Of a stretch of 64,000 nt of DNA, positions 1 to 8,900 are shown piece by piece. The DNA is taken from assembly GCF_017355935.1 (NCBI RefSeq), contig NZ_JAFIQT010000010.1:1-64000 (forward strand), in the 5' to 3' direction. This DNA comes from Telluribacter humicola. GTDB taxonomy: Bacteria > Bacteroidota > Bacteroidia > Cytophagales > Spirosomataceae. The position numbers and the translations under genes are program-made. The notes under the pieces are model-generated. The model made no database searches and was not told the DNA's origin. It saw nothing but the letters and a program-made list of their open reading frames with translations. Within the stretch, counting starts at the first letter, position 1. Every line of letters starts with the position of its first letter.

Positions 1-2
1 AC

Positions 3-113
3 TCAACAAGTGCGGATATAATACACTTAGTTAAATTACATGGCAACATAAACAATGGCAGAAAGAAGGGTCATCAGGATCTAGTGAGGAGTACTGGAGC
101 AGTCAAAAAATTA
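3..113 (+). CDS. Possible C-terminal end of a gene cut by the window edge
   Basis: An open frame of 36 codons runs from the window start to a TAG. It contains the string LVKLHGNINNG, which resembles 'KLHG' segments of some SIR2-like proteins, but the piece is too short to assign. It could equally be a chance frame. Confidence 0.2.
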
Positions 114-130
114 TAGAATAAACGGTCATA

Positions 131-227
131 TAAACCATAAGGATAATTTGATGAAAACCTTTTAATATTACACCTCTATTATTATAGAATAAGCACTTGG
201 ATAAGGTTTTTATCTAATCATCATAAA
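131..227 (+). promoter_or_regulatory. Possible recombination (res-like) site upstream of the serine recombinase
   Basis: GATGAAAACCTT (150-161) and AAGGTTTTTATC (203-214) form an inverted repeat with one mismatch directly ahead of the recombinase start at 228. A related sequence precedes the recombinase remnant at 38.8 kb (GATGAAAACCTTATTAATCG on the + strand, about 38842). Paired sites next to a serine recombinase are the usual arrangement for its binding sites; crossover activity here is inferred. Confidence 0.4.
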
Positions 228-845
228 ATGCCCCGTACTATTGCCTATTTACGTGTCTCGACTTTGGACCAGGACCTGGAAAAGAACAAAGCCAACATTC
301 TGCACCTGGCCAACGAGAAAAGCCTTGGTAAGGTCGAGTTTATCCAGGAAAAGATATCAGGTAAGGTCGCTTGGCGCAGCCGGAAAATTGGCCCGCTCCT
401 TGATGAGCTCAGGAAGGGAGATGTGATTCTGCTTAGTGAATTCTCCCGGCTCGGAAGGTCCATGCTGGAATGTATGGAGATCATCTCCATTGCTATGCAA
501 AAGGGCATTAAAATTTACACCGTCAAAGGAGCCTGGCAGCTCGACGACTCGATCCAGAGCAAAGTCATGGCCATGGTTTTCTCGATGGCATCAGAAATAG
601 AAAGAGACCTGATCAGTAAGCGCACCCGGGAGTCACTGGCGGCAAAGAAATTATCCGGAGTAAAATTGGGTAGACCTATGGGCCCGGGCAAGAGTAAGCT
701 GGACCAGTTCAGGCCTGAGATAGAAGCCTTGCTGCTGAGTGGTTCAACACAGAAGTACATTGCCGACCGGTACCGCATCACAGAGGCAACTTTATCGAAT
801 TGGATTAAAAAGAATGGTATCAAAAAATACAAAAGAGCTGCCTGA
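228..845 (+). CDS. Serine recombinase (resolvase/invertase family)
   Basis: 205 aa. The N-terminal catalytic domain carries the serine recombinase motif YLRVSTLDQ with the nucleophile at Ser11, followed by the conserved segments LLSEFSRLGRS and FSMASEIERDLIS. The C-terminal helix-turn-helix lies at about residues 165-195 (STQKYIADRYRITEATLSNW). Family members cut and religate DNA through a phosphoserine link to resolve or invert segments. Decayed relatives of this gene lie at 20905-21044 (C-terminal part) and 38630-38826 (N-terminal part), suggesting that this recombinase family has shaped the mosaic. The full length and good motifs suggest it is functional. Confidence 0.9.
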   Translation: MPRTIAYLRVSTLDQDLEKNKANILHLANEKSLGKVEFIQEKISGKVAWRSRKIGPLLDELRKGDVILLSEFSRLGRSMLECMEIISIAMQKGIKIYTVKGAWQLDDSIQSKVMAMVFSMASEIERDLISKRTRESLAAKKLSGVKLGRPMGPGKSKLDQFRPEIEALLLSGSTQKYIADRYRITEATLSNWIKKNGIKKYKRAA

Positions 846-880
846 CACTGGTGTAAACTTACATCAAGACGATACAAAGA

Positions 881-1339
881 TTATACAAATCTATCGCGTA
901 GCTCATAGGCAACTGGTGAATTATACTGAATAAGCCATTCAAGGATTTTAAGGAAGCTCTCTCGATATAACTGACTTCTTCGCATCTCCTGCTTATGGCG
1001 ATAATAGGAGCGCTGCACTAGTCTTTCCAAAGAATGAATTAGTGTATCATCTTTTTCATGATCCACTAGTTCGTCACTAAGCCATGGAAGACAGCCCGGT
1101 ACCAATTCCTTAAGTCCTATGTCAGACATTAATCTTACAGCAGCAGATATATTATGTCTACCAAATTCCTCAAACCATTTTTTATAAACGCCTAATTTTC
1201 CCTCCATTGGCTTCCAATACTCGGCATGTTCATTCCATCCATCATTTTGATAATCGAATCTCAAAAACAAAAATTGAAGCAATTCATAGCTAGAATGAAT
1301 ACGTATGACTTCTGTCAACTCTTCCCATAAAGGCCACAA
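881..1339 (-). pseudogene. C-terminal fragment of an unknown protein, truncated by IS sequence
   Basis: About 150 codons are open on the minus strand and end in TAG/TAA-proximal sequence near 881. No ATG is available; the frame begins where the decayed IS3 copy starts (about 1340), so the N-terminal part appears to have been removed at that junction. The visible protein is helical and rich in charged and aromatic residues (for example FEEFGRHNISAAVRLMSDIG). I do not recognise a family; the repeat-like helices would fit the C-terminal part of a large ATPase-type protein, but this is a guess. Confidence 0.4.
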
Positions 1340-1390
1340 CTTCTTTCAACAGTGTTAGATGACTTCTCCCGCTATATTATTGCCTGGGAT

Positions 1391-1406
1391 CGGACGGCCG
1401 ACGCCG
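1391..1406 (+). repeat. 16-bp GC-rich insertion in IS3 orfB
   Basis: The 16-mer CGGACGGCCGACGCCG breaks the transposase frame. Without it the translation reads AWDLCSSMQATDAERT, colinear with AWELCPSMQAVDVERT of the 16.8-kb copy. The register is ambiguous by one base. It matches the shared consensus CGGNCNGNCGNNGCNG at nearly every fixed position. Confidence 0.75.
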
Positions 1407-1604
1407 CTCTGCTCCAGCATGCAGGCTACTGATGCGGAACGGACGATTCGGTTAGCTCTGGAGCAGGCTGAACTCAAGCCTGAGCAGCGACCTCGAATCC
1501 TAACTGATAATGGCTCAGCCTATGTTTCTCACCACCTGAGAGAGTATTTAAAAGGGGAACATATTGATCACGTACGAGGAGCGCCCCTGCATCCCATGAC
1601 ACAG

Positions 1605-1612
1605 CCGGGCGG
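1605..1612 (+). repeat. Left half of a 16-bp GC-rich insertion split by IS110
   Basis: CCGGGCGG here and CCGGAGCC at 2866-2873 flank the IS110 element. Joined, they form CCGGGCGGCCGGAGCC, exactly 16 bp. Its removal gives PMTQ-GKIERYHRSM, identical to the other IS3 copy. Shifted by one base it matches the 1391 insertion at 13 of 16 positions. Confidence 0.65.
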
Positions 1613-1623
1613 ATTTCTATGAT

Positions 1624-2631
1624 TTAAACAACAGAAGGGGAATAAAATTTATCATATTTTTCGCCCCTTCTGACGACTGCATATATTCTATGAATTAGCT
1701 TGTTGCGTACCGCATTGATCACTGACATCTTGCTTTTCCCTTCACCAACTTTCCGTAGATAATAGTCACGTAGTTCTCCTTTCACTCGAATGGCTGAGAT
1801 TGCTCCTAAATGAAAAAGACTTTTAAGCCGTTTTCGAGCGTGCTGGCTCACACCCGGTCTACTGCGAATACTTATACCAGATTTATATTCAAACGGGGCA
1901 ACACCCGCATGGCAAGCCATTTGTTTGGGATCCGCGATGGTTCTCAGCTCATTAGTGGCGATGATTACTTCGGTAGCGGTTGCTACGCCCACTCCCGGGA
2001 CGGATGTAATTAGGCCAAAGAGTTGTTGAAGGTACTCATCCTGCTCAACAAGCCTACTAATAGCCTGGTCTATGGCTTTTCGGTCTCGCTCCAAGGCTGC
2101 TAATGAGGCTTTACAGCTTTTCTGGAGCTGCTTTTGTAGGGATGGTTCAATAAAACTTTGTTGTTCAGATAACGGGTTAGCCAATTGATTATACACTTGA
2201 ATAAGCCGTTGTCTGGTCGCACTTAGGAAGGCCAACCGTTGAACAACTGGACGGGGAGGTTGCCATAATCGCAGACGATCCCGGAACCGGTAAGCATATT
2301 CAGCTATCCTTTGAGCATCGATAGTATCGGTTTTGCCACGCTGTAAACCACCGGCCCGTTTGATTTGTAAGCTGCATTCTAACCAGATCGGGAATTGCAA
2401 TCTGTGAAGGAAATCTAACAGATGAGCATTGTAAACTCCCGTGTGCTCCATGCAGAAAATAGCCTGTTTAGGATTCCAGTTTGGTAGGTTTTTTAATAAT
2501 CGAAGTGCTGTTTTGATGCCAGCTACAGAGTTAGGCGTATTAGTCTGCAAGATGACCTTATTTGACTCAAATACTGCCCAATCTAGAGTGTTCTTAGAAA
2601 TGTCGATCCCCACGAAATAGCGAATGTCCAT
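1624..2631 (-). CDS. IS110-family transposase (DEDD recombinase)
   Basis: About 335 aa from the ATG at 2631; an in-frame upstream ATG at 2706 would add 25 residues lacking family similarity. The N-terminal RuvC-like DEDD domain shows VGIDISK, FCMEHTGVY and KTDTIDAQRIAEYA. The C-terminal Tnp_20 domain has VPGVGVATA and the serine-bearing stretch RSRPGVSQHARKRLK. Characterised IS110 recombinases (IS621) use both domains with a bridge RNA to select target and donor DNA. The frame is complete and the catalytic residues are visible, so the element may still be active. Confidence 0.9.
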   Translation of the reverse strand: MDIRYFVGIDISKNTLDWAVFESNKVILQTNTPNSVAGIKTALRLLKNLPNWNPKQAIFCMEHTGVYNAHLLDFLHRLQFPIWLECSLQIKRAGGLQRGKTDTIDAQRIAEYAYRFRDRLRLWQPPRPVVQRLAFLSATRQRLIQVYNQLANPLSEQQSFIEPSLQKQLQKSCKASLAALERDRKAIDQAISRLVEQDEYLQQLFGLITSVPGVGVATATEVIIATNELRTIADPKQMACHAGVAPFEYKSGISIRSRPGVSQHARKRLKSLFHLGAISAIRVKGELRDYYLRKVGEGKSKMSVINAVRNKLIHRIYAVVRRGEKYDKFYSPSVV

Positions 2632-2865
2632 AATAAAACCTAGTTTAGTAGTGAAGTAAATGGTACACTTGCCATGTTGTTCAATACCTTGATACTGGGG
2701 CTTCATCCCGAATTTCTATGCGAACCTTGGCAAGTTGGAACAGAGCGGGTCCTAAATCCACCCATTGGTCGTTAACCTGGCCGGCATGCCATAGGGAAGC
2801 CCGCTCTGTGTTTCTTTCTGAAAGTCACTACTTCTTGAAATTTCACCACTATGCAAACCTAAAGG
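2632..2865 (-). ncRNA. Candidate IS110 bridge RNA region
   Basis: This non-coding stretch lies 5' of the transposase, where IS110-group elements encode their bridge RNA. A 10-bp perfect stem (ACAGAGCGGG at 2740-2749 with CCCGCTCTGT at 2800-2809) encloses a loop of about 50 nt. The loop contains GGCCGGC at 2779-2785, and GGCCGG is present in the reconstructed target (GGGCGGCCGGAGCC). That fits a target-binding loop, but the match is short and palindromic. The ends of the RNA cannot be set from sequence. Confidence 0.5.
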
Positions 2866-2873
2866 CCGGAGCC
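2866..2873 (+). repeat. Right half of the 16-bp insertion split by IS110
   Basis: CCGGAGCC; see the left half at 1605-1612. Immediately after it the IS3 orfB frame resumes with GGAAAGATTGAGCGG (GKIER). Confidence 0.65.
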
Positions 2874-3085
2874 GGAAAGATTGAGCGGTATCACCGGTCG
2901 ATGAGGAATGTGGTGTTGCTGGAGCATTACTATAGTCCCGAGGAGTTGAAAGCGCGGCTGGCCGAATGGGTGGCATACTACAAACAACAGCGTTATCATG
3001 AGTCACTCGAGAACGTCACCCCTATGGAAGCATATCTGGGCTTACAGCATCAGCGCCTTGCGGAGCGGCAAAAAGCCAAGTCGCA

Positions 3086-3117
3086 CTGCTGCGACAGACC
3101 GTCGGCGCCCCGGAGTT
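3086..3117 (+). repeat. Two adjoining 16-bp GC-rich insertions in IS3 orfB
   Basis: Between QRLAERQKAK and MLRRRK this copy has 41 nt where the other IS3 copy has 9, an excess of exactly 32. The first 16-mer, CTGCTGCGACAGACCG (3086-3101), is the reverse complement of CGGTCTGTCGCAGCAG, which matches the 17.8-kb insertion at 12 of 16 positions. The second (about 3102-3117) contains CCGGAG as in the split copy. Its exact edges are uncertain. Confidence 0.6.
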
Positions 3118-3141
3118 AACGATGTTGAGACGCCGGAAAAG

Positions 3142-3157
3142 CGGTGCGCCGCTGCGA
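3142..3157 (+). repeat. 16-bp GC-rich insertion in IS3 orfB
   Basis: CGGTGCGCCGCTGCGA, differing at two positions from the sense-strand insertion of the other IS3 copy. Removal gives RRKSYICQKVQNS followed by a stop, colinear with RRKNHIFQQLQRG followed by a stop. This fixes the length at exactly 16. Confidence 0.8.
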
Positions 3158-3241
3158 TTATATTTGTCAAAAAGTCCAGAATTCGTAAAGTATCTCTTAG
3201 CCTTTTAACTTAAATTGTCCACTTTCCGCTGACGATCTACA

Positions 3242-3655
3242 GTAGCCACCAACTATCTTCAAATTGACCCTTCCATTCAAAATCATTTTATGCCATAAAA
3301 AGATTCGTTCTTCGCCAAGAGGTTCCTCATAATTTCTATATAAATCCACCATCAACTGGGAAACGCCTGTTTCCTTTGGCTCGCATCTACTTCCATCGGT
3401 TTGCAGCCCCAGATGTTTTCTGATGGACGACTGAACGGAGTCTCGGTCTAATATCTCCCCTTCAATTTTTGAGGTATCTACTGCTGCCTTACTGAATAGG
3501 GCAACCCGTAGCTCATCAACTTCATCCGAAGAGATCGCTGTCAGCGATCCAATAAAAAAGCCTGCATTGCGATGAAACTCTCGCTCAAAATAGGTAAACC
3601 TTGTTGTATCATACGTGAACTTCGGCCAGTTCCCTAGTTCCCAAATCCACGTCAT
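3242..3655 (-). pseudogene. Fic family protein, N-terminal fragment (DUF4172 domain)
   Basis: The start MTWIWELGNWPKFTYD and the following helical region are typical of the DUF4172 N-terminal domain of Fic/DOC proteins, which transfer AMP or related groups to target proteins. The frame stays open to about codon 138 and then enters the terminal repeat of the decayed IS3 element at 3241. The Fic catalytic core with its HPFxxGNGR motif is absent and was not found elsewhere in the window. It is a truncated, presumably dead gene; the regulatory N-terminal half could still be translated. Confidence 0.75.
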
Positions 3656-3994
3656 CAGTTAAAGAAATACTTTTATAACTGATGCTATTAAAGGAGATAA
3701 GATGGGCAAACTGCAAAGGGCTCGTTAACAATCTCATCCTGATAGTAGTTTGCACCGTTTACATTTCTCGACTTTCTATACATCATGTTACATCTGCTTC
3801 CCATAAGTTCCACTTATGTTATCTAAGAGCGAACTTCCAGCACAACGACACTTGGAATTTATTTCTTTATGTGTATCCTAGCTGAGACTTAGCGCAACAA
3901 CATCTGGGAGCATTAAAAGCAAATGGCAACGGGTAAGAAGCGATATAAGTTTACTTTCCTGTTTAACCATTTACAGATAGTGAAGATCCTCAAC

Positions 3995-4546
3995 ATGAGT
4001 TATAAGAAAGAGGAAATGTTGTTATGGGAAGCCTTTCAATCAGGTGATGAAGAGGCCTATACTCAGCTGTATCGCCTACATGTAAAAGTCATGTACAGGT
4101 ATGGGATGAGTCTGGTTTCTGTGTCTGAAGCTTTTGTATTTGATTGTATTCACGATGTTTTTACAGAGCTATGGATCAAACGGGAAAGGCTCTCCGTCCC
4201 AGATAATATTCGCTATTATTTATTGAAGTCACTTAAGGTAAGGATTCTGCATCTACTTAAACGGAAAGAACAGGTTTATGTCCCCCTTACAGAGGAAGAT
4301 TACGATAATCTCTGGGATGACTCTTCGGATGAAATCTTCCGGATGGATGAGCTATTCAATAGACAGGATTTAATAAATAAATTAGTTGCTCAGCTTTCCC
4401 CTCGTCAACAGGAAGCGCTTCGACTGCGGTACGTGGAAAATATGGATTATGGTGAGATCGCATCTATGCTTTCTGTCAATCGGCAATCTGCACAGAACTT
4501 AGTCCATAGAGCGGTCGAGAAGCTTAGGAGCTGGATACCTATATAA
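3995..4546 (+). CDS. ECF RNA polymerase sigma factor, FecI-like
   Basis: 183 aa from the ATG at 3995; an open extension upstream to 3923 lacks family character. Region 2 spans about residues 20-85 (FDCIHDVFTELWIKRE). Region 4 lies at about 125-180, with LSPRQQEALRLRYVENMDY and a helix-turn-helix ending MLSVNRQSAQNLVHRAVEKL. It directs polymerase to specific promoters, probably those of the downstream susC operon. The anti-sigma gene follows about 90 bp later, as in other Bacteroidota SusCD loci. Confidence 0.9.
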   Translation: MSYKKEEMLLWEAFQSGDEEAYTQLYRLHVKVMYRYGMSLVSVSEAFVFDCIHDVFTELWIKRERLSVPDNIRYYLLKSLKVRILHLLKRKEQVYVPLTEEDYDNLWDDSSDEIFRMDELFNRQDLINKLVAQLSPRQQEALRLRYVENMDYGEIASMLSVNRQSAQNLVHRAVEKLRSWIPI

Positions 4547-4633
4547 TTATTATAATTTTTCTCCTTTTTTTATAAACAAGTGAGTATGATAGTAGGGAGT
4601 TGGTCATCTATATGAAAAGACAGCCCTATTACC

Positions 4634-5776
4634 GTGCAAAAAGATTACAAAAGCTTCACTATTGTTGATTTTGCTACTGATGATGCTTTTTTACAGCATC
4701 ACCTTAATCCTACCAGAGATTCCCAATCCTTCTGGGAAAACTGGTTAGCACGTAATCCATCTCAAGTAGAAGAGTGGCAACAAGCCCAAAAGCTTCTTGA
4801 GGCAGTACGGCTGGGCTTAGAAGACTATACCCGAACCTTTCTTTCCAAAGAAGCAGAAGAACAGCTTCTAAACCGGATTCTCAATACCAATGCACTATAT
4901 AGCCATGGCTCTACCGGATCACCTGCAATAGTAAGTGCCACCTGGGGGAAAATTTTCGCGGTGGCTGCTTGTCTGCTGATTATGCTCAGTATCGGAGCCA
5001 ATTATTTTTACGGCAAAAAGACCGAGGATAGTAGAACGATATACAACAGGCATAAAGCCCTTCTTTTTAGTTCAGTTATTGAAAAAGCTAATACAACATC
5101 ACAAGTTGACTCTATTAAGCTACCCGATGGTTCGACTGTTCTACTATATCCAGGAAGTTTGATCAGTTATTCAACTGAATTTGGAAAAACAAACCGTACT
5201 GTGAGTATCTCAGGTAGAACCATGCTGGATGTAGTTAAAAATCCAGAAAAGCCCTTTATCGTATATGCGAATGAATTAGTTACCAGGGTTCTTGGCACCC
5301 GCTTTGAAGTTGAAGCTTACGAAGATTCGAAGGACGTCGTTGTAAAAGTGCTGAGTGGACAGGTAAGTGTATTCAAAAATGGTACCTTGACAACGGAGCA
5401 CAAATCAGAAGCTGAGCAGGCAGGGGTGGTACTAAAGCAAAACCAGCAAGTGAAATTTTCACGGCAATCCGAAGAATTCAACAAGAAACTTGTTGACTCC
5501 CCACTGCCTGTAATCCAGAATACATCACAAGCTCCTAGCTTCACTTACGAGGAAACCAGTGTAGTTTCTGTCTTTGAGGATCTTGAAAAGGCTTATGGTA
5601 TTGACATCATCTATACAAAAAGCCAGCTAGAGACCTGTCAGCTAACAGCCTCACTTTCTAATGAAGCTTTCAAGGATAAGTTAAACATTATCTGCAAATC
5701 AATTGGCGCAACCTATGAAGTGGTAGATGCCTATATCATTATTCATTCTTCCGGTTGTAAATCCCTTCAATCCTAA
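4634..5776 (+). CDS. FecR-family anti-sigma factor
   Basis: 380 aa starting at GTG; no in-frame ATG is available nearby. A cytoplasmic segment (1-105) is followed by one transmembrane helix (about 106-125, IFAVAACLLIMLSIGANYF). The periplasmic FecR domain covers about 155-255 (VDSIKLPDGSTVLLYPGS, RVLGTRFEVEAY) and a C-terminal DUF4974 domain about 310-375. It holds the ECF sigma factor until the STN domain of the SusC-like receptor signals across the periplasm. Position between sigma factor and susC supports this three-part relay. Confidence 0.9.
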   Translation: MQKDYKSFTIVDFATDDAFLQHHLNPTRDSQSFWENWLARNPSQVEEWQQAQKLLEAVRLGLEDYTRTFLSKEAEEQLLNRILNTNALYSHGSTGSPAIVSATWGKIFAVAACLLIMLSIGANYFYGKKTEDSRTIYNRHKALLFSSVIEKANTTSQVDSIKLPDGSTVLLYPGSLISYSTEFGKTNRTVSISGRTMLDVVKNPEKPFIVYANELVTRVLGTRFEVEAYEDSKDVVVKVLSGQVSVFKNGTLTTEHKSEAEQAGVVLKQNQQVKFSRQSEEFNKKLVDSPLPVIQNTSQAPSFTYEETSVVSVFEDLEKAYGIDIIYTKSQLETCQLTASLSNEAFKDKLNIICKSIGATYEVVDAYIIIHSSGCKSLQS

Positions 5777-5926
5777 ACCTTTAAACCTTATCTAACCCAC
5801 AGAATAGTATGATTACATAATTACTTACCCTTACCGTATTAGAAGTAGTCAGCGCTGTTGCCCCACCGCTGGCTTGCTACCCCAAACAGCCTCATCTGGC
5901 TGACAGGGAATCTTTTGCCCTAATCT

Positions 5927-8900
5927 TTGAAAAAGAACAAAACAACTAAATGTATGAAACATGTGAATTCTATACTAATTCAGTGTATGAAAATATCAAT
6001 GGTCCAAGGCTTTCTTGCCTTTATTTTCATAAGTTCAGCTTGGTCAAGTAGTCTTTCTGCTCAGGAAGTTTTAGAACGCAGAATAACATTGAAGGTCACG
6101 GAAGAGAGTGTTAAAGAGGTGCTGAAAGAAATTGAGAAGCTAGCGGAGACAAAGTTCTCTTATAGTCCACAGGTAATTCAATCAGGTCGTAAGGTAACTT
6201 TAAATGTCCAGAACAGGCCACTCAGGGATGTGCTGGACATGCTCTTTAAACCCTTGCAAATCAGTTACGAACAAGCTGGTAAACAGATCATACTCAGTAA
6301 TGAGCTTAAACAGCAGGGCACTTTACAAAACAAGGACTTAAATTCAGCTAGTGCCACACTTCAGGCGGTAAGCGGTAAGGTAACTGACGAGAAAGGAGAG
6401 GGGCTACCTGGGGTAAGTGTAATTCTAAAAGGTACTCAGCGGGGGACAACGACCAATGCAGAGGGGCAATTTCAGTTAGATGTTCCTGATGGTACTGCTG
6501 TGTTGGTTTTTAGCTTCGTGGGTTATAAAAGTCAGGAAGTGACAGTAGGAACTAAGACTACTTTCACAATTCAGATGGAATCTGACGTAGCTAATCTGTC
6601 AGAAGTGGTGGTGGTTGGTTTTGGTACCCAGAAAAAGGTAACCATGACGAGTGCTGTATCTACCATTCAAAATGAACAGATTACTTCCCGTCCGGTTGGC
6701 AATGTTCAGCAATCTCTGCAGGGTTTAGCACCAGGCTTAACAGTACTGGACCGTGGTGGTGCTCCGGGCCGGACAAGTGCTACCATGCGAATCAGGGGTA
6801 TTAGTACACTCGGTGACAACTCCGCACTAGTCGTAGTAGACGGAGTAGAGCAAACGCTGTTTGATATGAACCCGGAGGACATCGAATCGGTAACAGTACT
6901 GAAAGATGCCTCTTCCACGGCCATTTATGGATCTCGCGGTGCCAATGGAGTTATACTAGTAACGACTAAACGTGGGAAAGCAGGTAAGGTTTCTGTAAAC
7001 TACAATGGCTACTACGGAATTCAAACCTCGATTAATAGCCCGGAAATGATGGACCTGGAGCCCTACATGCGCCTTCAGCAAACTGCTTACCGCAATGTAG
7101 GTGCCGCTTTGCCACCTCGTTATACGGATGAATCTATTAATAATTGGATCAATGCTACTGATCGATTAAAGTATCCCTTACCCAATACGTGGTTTGAAAC
7201 CATGCTTAATCCTGCTCCCATGTCCAACCAGACCCTATCCGTAAGCGGGGGTAATGAAAATTTCAGAGCGAGAGCAAGTATACGCATGATGGATCAGGCA
7301 GGTATGATCACCAATTATGGCGCTAAGATCAAGGAGATACGACTCAATACAGATTTTAATGTATCTCCAAAGATCAGGTTTAATACCGATGTCAACTACC
7401 GGTATAATACTTCTACGGCACCAACCGGAAACGTAATTAATTTTTTTTACCACGGATCATTATGGGCTGTACCTAAGTATCCGGATGGTACCTATGGTTT
7501 GAGCCAGCAGGGAAATAATCCGCTGATGTACGCAGAAATGAGTGGGTTAAACCGTGAAGCAGTAGATCGAATGCTGGGTAGTGTAAAAGGTGAATGGGAC
7601 ATTCTGGACAACCTTACCCTTTCGGTACAGATAGCCGGAAATTATACAGGAATCTACCAGAAAGAATTCAATAACGCCTTTACCAACCGGGATCCCAATA
7701 CAGGTGTAGTGAAAACAATCGCCAATAATTCGCTGACTGAAACACGGAATCAGCGACGCGAGTATACTATTACGGATCTTTTGACTTACCACCGCGACTG
7801 GGGAAGCCATAACTTCAGCATCATGGGGGGCTACCAGGAATACTACTACCAATTTTTTGGACTGAATGCGTATCGTCAGCAGTTCTATAACAATGATATC
7901 CAGTCAATAGGGCAGGGAATTAATGATGCTACCAAAAACAACGGTGGTTACGACGAAGAAGGAGGCCTTCGGTCCTTCTTTGGCCGGGTCAACTATACCT
8001 ATGCCAATAAGTACCTGCTTGAGCTGAACGCCCGGCGGGATGGCTCCTCCCGTTTCTCGCCTGCCCGCCAATTTGCCTTCTTTCCATCGGGATCTTTGGG
8101 CTGGCGTATCTCCGAAGAGGAGTTTTTTAGCTCTTTAAAGAATGTATTCAATGAGTTAAAACTCCGTGGCTCCTATGGGCAAACTGGTAACCAGGCCATC
8201 TCTCCTTACCTGTTCTTCCCTCAGCTAACAGCAACCAGCTATACATTTGGTGGTAATGTGGTGGCAGGCTACCGTCAGGCTACTCGTATAGATCCTAACG
8301 TTACCTGGGAAACCAACACCCAAACAAACCTTGGATTAGATGCCTCGCTGTTACAGCGAAAGCTTAACATTACCTTCGATGTATATAAGAAAATAACCGA
8401 TGGAATCCTGCTGAATCTGCCTATCCCGCAAACGATTGGACTCTTGCCTGGACCACAGAATGCAGGTATAGTGGAAAATAAAGGATTAGAATTGGGAGTC
8501 TCCTTCCAGAATACAACTAGTGGAGGGTTAGATTATAGCCTGAATGGTAACTTCTCCATGAATAATAACAAGGTACTAAGTCTGAACGGAACAGGTCCTT
8601 ATATTACAGGCTCCGATATAGATCCCCGCTATATCATTCAGGAAGGTTTACCCATCAATGCCCACTGGGGGTATTTGACAAATGGTCTTATCCAAACGGA
8701 AGCTGATGCTGAGTCATCCCCGTATTTTCAGCGGACAGCTAAGCCTGGTGACGTGGACTTTGTAGATCTGAACAATGACGGGATCATCACTACGGCTGAT
8801 ATGACCTTGATTGGAAACCCATTCCCTAAGTATTCCTTCAGCCTCAATAGCAGTACCGGATACAAAAACTTCCAGTTGAATATTCTTTTCCAGGGTACAG

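Larger units (their letters stand above)
1613..2865 (-). mobile_element. IS110-family insertion sequence
   Basis: About 1.25 kb with a DEDD-type transposase on the minus strand, a roughly 230-bp non-coding region upstream of it and only about 10-20 bp downstream, the architecture of the IS110 group. No terminal inverted repeats are seen, as expected. The dinucleotide GG is present at both junctions (1611-1612 and 2864-2865) and could be the recombination core. The ends were placed by comparing the interrupted IS3 copy with the uninterrupted one. Confidence 0.8.
1340..3241 (+). mobile_element. Decayed IS3-family copy interrupted by an IS110 element and 16-bp insertions
   Basis: Translation of 1343-1604 plus 2874-3176 is colinear with the orfB transposase of the IS3 copy at 16849-18400: LSTVLDDFSRYIIAW, RILTDNGSAYVSHHL, KIERYHRSMRNVVLLEHYY, YHESLENVTPMEAYLGLQ. 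The 3' terminal inverted repeat is intact at 3215-3241 (27 bp, matching 16849-16875). The 5' third including orfA is missing. The frame is broken only by 16-bp GC-rich insertions at 1391, 1605/2866, 3086-3117 and 3142 and by the IS110 element. Removing them gives a frame ending at TAA 3176-3178, the position equivalent to the stop of the other copy. Confidence 0.85.

Noticed and set aside
1359-1622. 87-codon frame that looks like a small transposase-like gene
   Set aside because: It is the middle of the decayed IS3 orfB brought into frame after the 16-bp insertion and cut by the IS110 element, not a separate gene.
2718-3119. 133-codon frame after the IS110 transposase
   Set aside because: Its first half is the IS110 non-coding region and its second half the tail of IS3 orfB; a composite with no independent meaning.
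3682-3885. 67-codon frame between the Fic fragment and the sigma factor gene
   Set aside because: No ribosome site, no recognisable domain and AT-rich composition typical of leader DNA; judged a chance frame.
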